A stretch of DNA of 64,000 nt from Lysobacter sp. MMG2. GTDB taxonomy: Bacteria > Pseudomonadota > Gammaproteobacteria > Xanthomonadales > Xanthomonadaceae. The notes under the pieces are model-generated. The model made no database searches, was not told the DNA's origin, and worked only from the letters and a program-made list of their open reading frames with translations. The DNA lies in NCBI RefSeq assembly GCF_016735495.2, contig NZ_JAERQY020000001.1, positions 868,001-932,000 on the forward strand. The letters are read 5' to 3'. Position 1 is the first letter of the stretch; each line of letters begins with the position of its first letter. The position numbers and the translations under genes are program-made. Positions 53,739 through 62,887 of this stretch are shown here, one piece after another.

Positions 53739-54089
53739 ATGAAACGATTCCTCGCCGTGTTCCTGGGTTCGCAGGCGTCGATGGACGCCTGGAAGGCCCT
53801 GTCCGAGGACGAGCGCAGCCGCCGCGAGAAGGCCGGCATGGAGGCCTGGGGCCAGTGGGTCGGCAAGCACCAGAAGGCCATCGTCGACAACGGCAGCCCG
53901 TTGGGGAAGACCAAGCGGATCAGCGCCAAGGGCGTGGGCGACGTGCGCAACGAGCTGGCCGCCTGGACGGTGGTCGAGGCGGACTCACACGAGGCCGCGG
54001 CGCGTATGTTCGAAGGCCACCCGCACTTCACGATCTTCCCGGGCGATGCGGTGGAGGTGATGGAGTGCCTGCCGATGCCGGAGGGGTGA
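53739..54089 (+). CDS. YCII-like dimeric alpha-beta barrel protein
   Basis: A 116-residue protein with beta-alpha-beta pattern: MKRFLAVFLGSQASMDAW at the start, then TVVEADSHEAAARMF and HPHFTIFPGDAVEVMECLP. This matches the YCII/DGPF group of small dimeric proteins of unknown function. AAGGAG stands 8 bases before the ATG at 53739. It stands alone; a GC-rich hairpin (54115-54139) follows. Confidence 0.7.
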   Translation: MKRFLAVFLGSQASMDAWKALSEDERSRREKAGMEAWGQWVGKHQKAIVDNGSPLGKTKRISAKGVGDVRNELAAWTVVEADSHEAAARMFEGHPHFTIFPGDAVEVMECLPMPEG

Positions 54090-54114
54090 AATAGGCCGAC
54101 TGCCCTGCCTCTGC

Positions 54115-54139
54115 CCCTCCCCCTGCTTGCAGGGGAGGG
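54115..54139 (+). terminator. GC-rich hairpin after the YCII-like gene
   Basis: CCCTCCCCCTGC pairs with GCAGGGGAGGG with one bulged base and a TT loop. There is no T-run, so termination is uncertain. Confidence 0.4.
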
Positions 54140-54216
54140 AGATGACGGCCGAGAGGCTTCGTGCTTCCGGCGGCCTCCAATCAACTTCGGGCACCCGACC
54201 CGACGAACGCGCTTGA

Positions 54217-56346
<2,130 letters not shown>

Positions 56347-56814
56347 CCGAACTGCGCAAGCCTTGCAGGGCGGGGCCTGCAAGGCTGCCAAACGTACGAA
56401 ACCGCATCGTCGAAACAGCGGCGCGGTCACCGGTTCGCTCCGAAGCTGAACAGGCCGTTGGGATTTCCGGGCATCGACAGTCCGGACAAATATCCTTTCG
56501 CAACAATCAGTTGCGCTGTCCGGTCGGATTTTCCAGCCGGATCGACAGGCCCCGGTCAAGTCCCCTGTATTCACGTAGCGTTTAGATTCGCAAAGCTACC
56601 GTGCGCCAACTTTTTCAGCCGCCCCGCTTGGGCGGCGACCCTCACCGCCCGCGCACCCGATCTTCCGCGCGGCTTTGGTGAATGGGCAAAAGCGCGCCGT
56701 AGAGTGCGCTGCCCTCCCCAGTACGCCATGCCGGTTCGTGCCGTGGTTGCCGTCCTCCTCATAGGAAGCGGACCTCGAAGCGGATCGGCGCAACGGAGCA
56801 AGGAGTCCGATTAG
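56347..56814. other. 468-bp intergenic region before the SleB-type gene
   Basis: No convincing reading frame is seen; the small frames lack ribosome sites and do not resemble proteins. The part 56460-56600 is less GC-rich than its surroundings and contains short inverted repeats around TCCGGACA and TGTCCGG (56480-56535). It may hold a promoter or a small RNA. The ribosome site AAGGAG of the next gene is at its end. Confidence 0.4.
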
Positions 56815-57273
56815 ATGAAACTGGCTTGGATCCTGTGGCTGGCCTCTGTGCTTCCGCCGCAAACCGCCGATTCGCTGTGCCTGAGCACCACCGTCTACCT
56901 GGAAGCGCGCGACCAGTCGGTCCGCGGCCAGAAGGCGGTCGCCGAGGTCGCCCTGCGCCGCCGTGACAGCGGGCTGTGGGGCAACACCGTCTGCGACGTG
57001 GTGACCGCGCGCAAGCAGTTCGCGCCGACCCTGGTCTCGCCTGCCACGCGCCTGAGCAACACCGAGGCGTGGGCGGAGGCCGTCACCATCGCCCTCGACG
57101 CCGAGCGCAACTGGGCCCTGCCGCCCGGCCAGCGCAAGGAGATCGTCCCGGGCGCGAGCCACTTTGCCGCGCATGCGATCGCCAGCCCGTCGTGGCGCAC
57201 GGCGTATCAGGTGGCGACGATCGGCGATCACACCTTCTATAAGGTGCAGTCGTTGAAGCCGAAGCGCTCGTAA
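56815..57273 (+). CDS. SleB-type cell-wall hydrolase
   Basis: A 152-residue protein of the Hydrolase_2/SleB fold. Motifs: CLSTTVYLEARDQSVRGQKA with the catalytic Glu in LEAR, VAEVALRRRDSGLWGNTVCD, and a Cys pair. Spore-forming bacteria use SleB in germination; in this Gram-negative relative it would act as a lytic transglycosylase on peptidoglycan. A weak N-terminal hydrophobic segment (LAWILWLASVLPPQTA) may be a short signal peptide. AAGGAG lies 9 bases before ATG. Confidence 0.85.
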   Translation: MKLAWILWLASVLPPQTADSLCLSTTVYLEARDQSVRGQKAVAEVALRRRDSGLWGNTVCDVVTARKQFAPTLVSPATRLSNTEAWAEAVTIALDAERNWALPPGQRKEIVPGASHFAAHAIASPSWRTAYQVATIGDHTFYKVQSLKPKRS

Positions 57274-57619
57274 GCGCTGCGCTTTTTCGGGTCGCCTGCG
57301 GCGGCCTGTCCCTCTCGCGCAAGGGAAGGGGCTGTGCATGACAGGCATCCATACCCCGTTCGCCCTGAGCGTAGGCCGCAGGCCGAAGTCGAAGGGTGGA
57401 TGGGCCGGAAACACATCGGACTTCCCCGCCCTTCGACTTCGCCGCTCCGCGGCTACGCTCAGGGCGAACGGTTCCGTGGAAAACACCGCCTGGTCGCAAC
57501 GGTAAATGCGTCCCCGGCCAGTGCGCCCAAGGCAATAGTCCGTTTCACACCGTCGCATTGAGGCGGGGACGGGCCATCGTCCATAGTTCGGGATTGCCGC
57601 ACTTTCGAGGGATCCCCGC
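57274..57619. other. 346-bp intergenic region before the GST gene
   Basis: It contains a degenerate half of family A (about 57306-57333) and a full family C palindrome (57357-57471). The remaining 150 bp should hold the GST promoter; no hexamer pair is convincing. Confidence 0.6.
57357..57471. repeat. Dispersed palindrome, family C, copy 2
   Basis: Arm CGTTCGCCCTGAGCGTAGGC at left, GGCTACGCTCAGGGCGAACG at right, about 75 bp apart, with inner GAAGTCGAAG and CTTCGACTTC pairing. Confidence 0.87.
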
Positions 57620-58231
57620 ATGAAGCTCTACACCAAGCCCGGCGCGTGCTCGACCGCCGACCACATCGCCCTGCAGTGGACCGGCCAGCCCTTCGCGCTG
57701 GAGATCCTCGACAAGGAGACGATGAAGGCTCCGGCCTACCTGGCGATCAACCCGTCCGGCGCGGTGCCGGCGATCGTCGACGGCGACTTCGTGCTGACCC
57801 AGAACGCCGCGATCATGGGCTACATCGCCGACACCTTCCCCGAGGCCGGCCTGGCCGGCGACGGCAGCCCGCGCCAGCGCGGCGAAGCCGCCCGCTGGCT
57901 GGCCTTCGTCAATTCCGATATCCACCCGGCCTTCAAACCGCTGTTCGGACCGGCCGCCTTCATCGCCGACGAGGCCCAGCACGACGCCGTGAGGGACGCC
58001 GCGCGCAAGCGCGTGCGTGGGCTGTTCGAGTCGGCCGACCGCCAGCTCGCCGGCAAGCAGTGGATCGCCGGTTTCCGCAGCTACGCCGACCCCTACCTCT
58101 ACATCACGCTGCGCTGGGCCGACGGCCTGGGCATCGACCTGTCCGGACTGGCCAACCTGGCGTCCTTCAAGGCGCGCATGGAAGCCGACCCGGGCGTGCA
58201 GAAGGCGCTGAAGATCGAAGGCCTGGCGTAA
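57620..58231 (+). CDS. Glutathione S-transferase, beta-class-like
   Basis: A 203-residue GST. The thioredoxin-fold N-terminus (KLYTKPGACSTADHIALQW) has the Cys10/Ser11 pair that beta-class enzymes use, then the cis-Pro loop INPSGAVPAIVDGD and QNAAIMGYIAD. The C-terminal helical domain contains LAGKQWIAGFRSYADPYLYI. Family members conjugate glutathione to electrophiles or protect from oxidants. A GC-rich hairpin separates it from the convergent unknown gene. Confidence 0.92.
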   Translation: MKLYTKPGACSTADHIALQWTGQPFALEILDKETMKAPAYLAINPSGAVPAIVDGDFVLTQNAAIMGYIADTFPEAGLAGDGSPRQRGEAARWLAFVNSDIHPAFKPLFGPAAFIADEAQHDAVRDAARKRVRGLFESADRQLAGKQWIAGFRSYADPYLYITLRWADGLGIDLSGLANLASFKARMEADPGVQKALKIEGLA

Positions 58232-58249
58232 GCAAGGCGCACGGCGACG

Positions 58250-58272
58250 CGGAGGCGGTCCGGCCGCCTCCG
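58250..58272. terminator. Hairpin between gst and the unknown gene
   Basis: CGGAGGCGG (58250-58258) pairs with CCGCCTCCG (58264-58272) in the gap of two convergent genes. The T content after it is low. Confidence 0.5.
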
Positions 58273-58291
58273 TGTTCTCACCGCGGTGGCC

Positions 58292-58825
58292 TCAGGCTTC
58301 CGCGAGCGAGCGGAAACGCCGCTCCATCTCCATCGCGAATCCCACATCCCGGGCCTTGCCCAACGCCGTGTGGAAATCCGGCAACAGGGCCAGCAGGTCG
58401 CCGACGTCGCTGCAGCGTTCGACCTTGAGCTGCAGGAAGTACCCCCGCAGGCCCAGGTGCTCGCGCACCGTGTCGGACATCAGCGTGTACAGCGCGGAGT
58501 AGCCCACGGCCGATGCGATCGGCGCGGACGCCGTGGCGGCAGCCGGCTCGATCGCTGCGGGCCCCGGACGGGCGGCCTCGCGGATCGTGGCGGCCGCAGC
58601 GGCGGCCAGGCTCTGCGGCACGGCGATCAGCCCCATCGCTTCGAGCTGGGCCAATGCATCGTCCGGCCCCTTGAGCCCGCCGATCACGCCACGCAGCTGG
58701 CCGACATTGCGTTGGCCATCCACCATCAGCAGGATCGAGCGGAGCACGTTGGGCAGCTTCAGCGCGCGACTCTGAATCTCGTCGCGCCCGGCATCGGTCT
58801 TGTTCGGCACTTCGTCATCGCGCAT
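58292..58825 (-). CDS. Protein of unknown function, 177 residues
   Basis: No family recognised. The N-terminal 65 residues look like a winged helix (ALKLPNVLRSILLMVDGQRN, then VGQLRGVIGGLKGPDDALAQ and LEAMGLIA). A Pro/Ala linker (90-110) joins a helical C-terminal part (YTLMSDTVREHLGLRGYFLQ). The pattern is that of a small regulator or adaptor, with no enzyme motif. Start ATG 58825 has GGGGGA 5 bases before it; an in-frame ATG eight codons earlier does not. It faces the GST gene. Confidence 0.65.
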   Translation of the reverse strand: MRDDEVPNKTDAGRDEIQSRALKLPNVLRSILLMVDGQRNVGQLRGVIGGLKGPDDALAQLEAMGLIAVPQSLAAAAAATIREAARPGPAAIEPAAATASAPIASAVGYSALYTLMSDTVREHLGLRGYFLQLKVERCSDVGDLLALLPDFHTALGKARDVGFAMEMERRFRSLAEA

Positions 58826-58950
58826 GGTTTCCCCCAAACCACTAGCCACGAATGCCGGCCGACTATGCCACGGCCGGGCGTGGCGCGCGCGTGCCCGTGT
58901 TCATGGCCGCCTTCGGCAACGCAAAGGACTTCGTGCGTGCTGTTGCTGTT

Positions 58951-59087
58951 CCCTTCTCCCCTTGCGGGGGAAGGTGCCCCAAAGGGGCGGAAGAGGGGAC
59001 GCGCGTAGCGCGTGCTGTACGGCAGCGGCCCTACCCTTTCCCTGGCCGCCTTCGGCGGCCTGTCCCTCTCCCGCAAGGGGAGAGGGA
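58951..59087. repeat. Dispersed palindrome, family A, copy 3
   Basis: Left arm CCCTTCTCCCCTTGCGGGGG and right arm CCCTCTCCCGCAAGGGGAGA, about 90 bp apart, between two minus-strand genes. Confidence 0.82.
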
Positions 59088-59110
59088 TTTACACCCCTGA
59101 GTTCGTACTC

Positions 59111-59142
59111 GCCAAAGAAAAGGGCCGCATCGCGCGGCCCCT
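59111..59142 (-). terminator. Intrinsic terminator of prpC
   Basis: On the minus strand AGGGGCCGC (59134-59142) pairs with GCGGCCCT (59121-59128) and is followed by TTTCTTT. Confidence 0.75.
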
Positions 59143-59168
59143 TCCTGTCTTGCAAACGTCGAATGCGA

Positions 59169-60320
59169 TCAGCGCTTTTCGATCGGCACGTACGCGCGAT
59201 CTTCCGGCCCGACGTAGTTCGCGCTCGGACGGATGATCTTGCCGTCCTCGCGCTGCTCGATCACGTGCGCGCTCCAGCCGGTGGTGCGCGCGATGACGAA
59301 CAGCGGCGTGAACATCGGCGTCGGGATGCCCATCATGTGGTAGGCCGATGCGCTGTACCAGTCGAGGTTCGGGAACATCTTCTTGGTGTCCATCATCAGG
59401 TTTTCGATGCGCTCGGACACGTCGAACAGCGTCTGGTTGCCGCCGTCCGCGCACAGCTTGCGCGAGATCTCCTTGATGATCGGATTGCGCGGATCGCCGA
59501 TGGTGTACACCGGGTGGCCGAAGCCGATGATGATTTCCTTCTTCTCCATGCGCGCACGGATGTCCGCCTCGGCCTCATCGGCGGTGCCGTAGCGGCTGAT
59601 GATGTCCATCGCCACTTCGTTCGCGCCGCCGTGCTTGGGGCCGCGCAGCGCGCCGATGGCGCCGGTGATGCACGAATGCAGGTCCGAGCCGGTACCGGCG
59701 ATCACGCGCGCGGTGAAGGTGGACGCATTGAACTCGTGTTCGGCGTAAAGGATGAGCGACTTGTCCAGCGACAGCGCATGCAGCGCGCTCGGCGCTTCGC
59801 CGTGCAGCAGGTGCAGGAAGTGCGCGGCGACGGAATCATCGTCCGTCTCGACGTCGATGCGGCGGCCGTTGCGGGTGAAGTGCCACCAGTACAGCAGCAT
59901 CGAACCGAAGCTGGCGATGAGCTTGTCGGCGATGTCGCGGGCTTCGGAGGCCGGATGGCCTTCGCGCTCCGGCAGCACCGTGCCCAGCACCGAGCAACCG
60001 GTGCGCAGCACGTCCATCGGGTGCGCGTTGGCGGGCACCAGTTCCAGCGCTTCGGACACGATCGCCGGCAGGCCACGCAGGCGCTTGAGCTTGGCCTTGT
60101 AGGCCTTCAGTTGCGACGTCGTCGGCAGCGCGCCGTGCACGAGCAGGTGCGCGACTTCCTCGAACGTCGACTCGGTGGCCAGGTCGTGGATGTCGTAACC
60201 GCGGTAGTGCAGGTCGTTGCCGCTGCGGCCGACGGTGCACAGCGCGGTGTTGCCCGCGGCGGTACCGCTCAGGGCGACGGATTTCTTGGCCTTGGGCAGG
60301 ACCTGGTTGGTCTCGGTCAT
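59169..60320 (-). CDS. prpC: 2-Methylcitrate synthase
   Basis: PrpC condenses propionyl-CoA with oxaloacetate. The 383-residue citrate-synthase-fold enzyme has the short length of PrpC rather than GltA (427). Catalytic motifs are in place: [13 protein letters not shown] (His), [15 protein letters not shown] (His) and [18 protein letters not shown] (Asp). [10 protein letters not shown] and [18 protein letters not shown] are characteristic. The start at 60320 follows AGGAGG by 9 bases. prpB lies 246 bp upstream on the same strand, but the gap carries its own promoter-like elements. Confidence 0.93.
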   Translation of the reverse strand: MTETNQVLPKAKKSVALSGTAAGNTALCTVGRSGNDLHYRGYDIHDLATESTFEEVAHLLVHGALPTTSQLKAYKAKLKRLRGLPAIVSEALELVPANAHPMDVLRTGCSVLGTVLPEREGHPASEARDIADKLIASFGSMLLYWWHFTRNGRRIDVETDDDSVAAHFLHLLHGEAPSALHALSLDKSLILYAEHEFNASTFTARVIAGTGSDLHSCITGAIGALRGPKHGGANEVAMDIISRYGTADEAEADIRARMEKKEIIIGFGHPVYTIGDPRNPIIKEISRKLCADGGNQTLFDVSERIENLMMDTKKMFPNLDWYSASAYHMMGIPTPMFTPLFVIARTTGWSAHVIEQREDGKIIRPSANYVGPEDRAYVPIEKR

Positions 60321-60367
60321 GTGGGTATTCCTCCTCGTGCTTGTCCGGTCGTACCGGGGTGCGACGT

Positions 60368-60390
60368 TGTCAATTTTGCAGGGTGGCAAA
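60368..60390 (-). promoter_or_regulatory. prpC control region: -35 TTGACA next to TTTGC-N6-GCAAA
   Basis: A perfect TTGACA on the minus strand (60368-60373) adjoins an inverted repeat TTTGC-N6-GCAAA (60375-60390), 48-70 bp before the prpC ATG. No good -10 box follows at 16-18 bp, so activation may be needed. Regulatory role is inferred. Confidence 0.45.
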
Positions 60391-60566
60391 GGGGATTCGA
60401 TCAGATCAAAGCCTGACTGCGACGAGGTGTCGCAGGCGACCGTGGTGGGCACCTATCGCGCCCGCCACGGTCGAAATGGCGGACCGGACGCGCCGGCGGA
60501 GATAGGGACAGGGGGACTCAACGGGAAGGCCCTGTACGCTCCGTCGGCCGACCTTTTCATCGCGCC

Positions 60567-61451
60567 TTACTTCTTGCTCGCGAACAGCGCGTCGAGCTTG
60601 TCCTCGAACGCGTGGTAGCCGATGCGATCGTACAGTTCCTCGCGGGTCTGCATGGTGTCCACCACGTTCTTCTGGTGGCCGTCGCGACGGATGGCGGTGT
60701 AGACATTTTCTGCCGCCTTGTTCATGGCGCGGAACGCCGACAGCGGGAACAGCTGGATCGCCACGCCCACCGAGGCCAATTCGTCGCGGGTGAACAACGG
60801 CGTCTTGCCGAACTCGGTGATGTTGGCCAGCACCGGCACCTTCACCGCGTCGACGAAACGCTGGTAGGTGGGCAGGTCGTAGGCGGCCTCGGCGAAGATG
60901 CCGTCGGCGCCGGCCTCCACGCAGGCGATGGCGCGCTCGATCGCCGCGTCCACGCCATCCACGGCGATGGCGTCGGTGCGGGCGATCAGGAAGAAGTCCG
61001 GATCGGTCTTCGCATCGGCGGCGGCCTTGACGCGGTCGACCATCTCGCCCTGCGACACGACCTCCTTGCCCGGACGATGGCCGCAGCGCTTGGCCCCGAC
61101 CTGATCCTCGATGTGACATGCGGCGGCGCCGGCCTTGATCAGCGACTTCACCGTGCGCTCGATGTTGAACGCGCTGGGCCCGAAGCCGGTGTCGATGTCC
61201 ACCAGCAGCGGCAGGTCGCATACGTCGGTGATGCGGCGCACGTCGATCAGCACGTCCTCCAGCCCGGAGATGCCCAGGTCCGGCAGGCCCAGCGAGCCGG
61301 CGGCGACGCCGCCGCCGGAGAGGTAGATCGCGCGGTAGCCGGCGCGCTGGGCCAGCAGCGCGTGGTTGGCGTTGATGGCACCGATGACCTGCAGGGGCTT
61401 TTCGGCGGCGAGGGCGGCGCGGAAACGGGCGCCTGCGGAAGCGGAACTCAT
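60567..61451 (-). CDS. prpB: 2-Methylisocitrate lyase
   Basis: PrpB cleaves 2-methylisocitrate to pyruvate and succinate. The 294-residue ICL/PEP-mutase barrel has the DIDTGFG metal motif, [20 protein letters not shown] (KRCGH active-site loop) and IARTDA, which match E. coli PrpB (296 residues). AGGAG precedes ATG by 7 bases. It is divergent from the HTH-citrate synthase fusion gene, with a 97-bp gap that contains a perfect inverted repeat. Confidence 0.95.
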   Translation of the reverse strand: MSSASAGARFRAALAAEKPLQVIGAINANHALLAQRAGYRAIYLSGGGVAAGSLGLPDLGISGLEDVLIDVRRITDVCDLPLLVDIDTGFGPSAFNIERTVKSLIKAGAAACHIEDQVGAKRCGHRPGKEVVSQGEMVDRVKAAADAKTDPDFFLIARTDAIAVDGVDAAIERAIACVEAGADGIFAEAAYDLPTYQRFVDAVKVPVLANITEFGKTPLFTRDELASVGVAIQLFPLSAFRAMNKAAENVYTAIRRDGHQKNVVDTMQTREELYDRIGYHAFEDKLDALFASKK

Positions 61452-61473
61452 GGGGGAACTCCTGTCTGCGACG

Positions 61474-61490
61474 GGTGCCAATCTGGCACC
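61474..61490. promoter_or_regulatory. Inverted repeat GGTGCCA-ATC-TGGCACC between prpB and the fusion gene
   Basis: A perfect 7-bp inverted repeat with 3-base centre, 23 bp before the prpB ATG. It would lie over the prpB transcript start, a position that suits a repressor. Next to it (61501-61529) are repeated TTGATC and CAATC units; related TGATC units occur before prpC (60394-60410). Confidence 0.55.
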
Positions 61491-61548
61491 ATCCCACTGG
61501 TTGATCAATCTTGATCGTTCCAATCAATCTGTCTGGCAATCTATCGCC

Positions 61549-62796
61549 ATGGACGACCTCCTCTCCGCCCGCGACACCTGCCGTCTGCTCGGCATCAGCC
61601 GGGCCACGCTGTACGCCTACGTCAGCCGCGGCCTGCTCGAATCGCGCCCCGGCCCCGACCACCGCAGCCGCCTGTACCTGCGCCAGGACGTGGAGCGGCT
61701 GGCGGAGCGCCAGCGCATCGGTCGCGGCGCAGCGCGCGGGGCGGCGCAGAGCCTGGATCGCGGTTTGCCCGTGCTGGAGACGCGGATCTCGCTGATCCGG
61801 CCGGACGGGCCGTACTACCGCGGCCGTTCGGCGATCGCGCAGGTGCGCGCCGGTGCCAGCCTGGAGGACACCGCGCGTCTCCTGTGGGACTGCGGCAGCG
61901 ACGACCCCTTCGCGATGGCGGTGCCGGGCTGGCCGGACACCGTGGCGAGCATCGCCGTCGACGCACGTCTGCCGCCGCTGGAACGCACGATGGCGGCGAT
62001 TCCGCTGCTGGCGCTGCAGGAGCGCCATTCGTTCAACTCGGCGCCGCAGGTGCGGCATCGCGTCGCGGCGACGCTGCTGCGTCAGAACGCCGCGCTGCTG
62101 GTCGCGCAACCGCCGTCGGCCGATCCCGTGCATCGCGTGCTGGCACGCGCGTGGCGGCCGGGCGATGCGGCATTCGAGGACCTCGTGCGCGCCGCACTGG
62201 TGCTGTGCGCCGACCACGAACTCAACGTCTCCGCCTTTGCCGCGCGCGTGGTCGCTTCGACCGGTGCGCATCTGCACGCGACGGTGTGCAGCGGATTGGC
62301 GGCCTTGTCGGGGCCGCGCCACGGCGGCGCCACGGCACGCGCCTACGCATTGATCGCCGAAGCGTCTCAGGCCGATTCGCCACGCGATGCGATCGCAGCG
62401 CGATGGCAGCGCGGCGACGACCTGCCCGGCTTCCGCCATGCGCTGTACCCGGACGGCGATCCACGCGCGGCGGAACTGCTGCAACGCCTGCGCGACGCGG
62501 CGCCGGATCCGGCGCAGCTGGATGCACTCAACGCGATGGTCGAAGCCACCGAGGAAATCAGCGGTCAGCACCCGAACATCGACTTCATGCTCGCCGCGAT
62601 CTGCCACGCCTATGCATTGCCGGCGACGCCGGCGCTGGTGATGTTCGCCGCCGGGCGCCTCGCCGGCTGGCTGGCGCATGCGCTGGAGCAGCAGGCGCAC
62701 GGTGGACTCATACGACCGCGTGCGCGCTATGCGGGTGTGCAACCGGGCGGAGTGGAAGAGCACGCCGCAGCGGTATCTCCTCACCATTCGCCCTGA
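61549..62796 (+). CDS. Helix-turn-helix / citrate synthase domain fusion
   Basis: A 415-residue protein. Residues 5-52 form a MerR/excisionase-type helix-turn-helix (LLSARDTCRLLGISRATLYA, then YVSRGLLESR and a YLRQDVERL helix). Residues 75-390 match citrate synthase, related to PrpC: ADHELNVSAFAARVVASTG, GPRHGGA with His258, GFRHALYPDGDPRA with His297, and HPNIDFML with Asp345, so the three catalytic residues are kept. It is divergent from prpB and followed by convergent prpE, so a role as a metabolite-sensing regulator of the prp genes is likely but unproven. The stop codon lies in a family C repeat. Confidence 0.85.
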   Translation: MDDLLSARDTCRLLGISRATLYAYVSRGLLESRPGPDHRSRLYLRQDVERLAERQRIGRGAARGAAQSLDRGLPVLETRISLIRPDGPYYRGRSAIAQVRAGASLEDTARLLWDCGSDDPFAMAVPGWPDTVASIAVDARLPPLERTMAAIPLLALQERHSFNSAPQVRHRVAATLLRQNAALLVAQPPSADPVHRVLARAWRPGDAAFEDLVRAALVLCADHELNVSAFAARVVASTGAHLHATVCSGLAALSGPRHGGATARAYALIAEASQADSPRDAIAARWQRGDDLPGFRHALYPDGDPRAAELLQRLRDAAPDPAQLDALNAMVEATEEISGQHPNIDFMLAAICHAYALPATPALVMFAAGRLAGWLAHALEQQAHGGLIRPRARYAGVQPGGVEEHAAAVSPHHSP

Positions 62797-62871
62797 GCGT
62801 AGGCGCGCAGCATCGGTCGGTCGCAGCCCCGTCCGCCCTTCGACTTCGCTCCGCTACGCTCAGGACGAACG
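62785..62871. repeat. Dispersed palindrome, family C, copy 3
   Basis: Left arm ATTCGCCCTGAGCGTAGGC and right arm CGCTACGCTCAGGACGAACG, 50 bp apart. The TGA in CCCTGAGC is the stop codon of the fusion gene. The element fills the gap to convergent prpE. Confidence 0.85.
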
Positions 62872-62887
62872 GGAAATACGTCCGGTG

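Larger units (their letters stand above)
58826..59168. other. 343-bp region between the unknown gene and prpC
   Basis: It holds a family A palindrome (58951-59087) and the prpC terminator (59111-59142). No reading frame in it resembles a gene. Confidence 0.65.

Noticed and set aside
61452-61548. A sigma-54 promoter before prpB, as in enterobacterial prp operons
   Set aside because: TGGCAC occurs in the gap, but the GG and GC doublets do not stand 10 bp apart on either strand, and no PrpR-type activator is seen.
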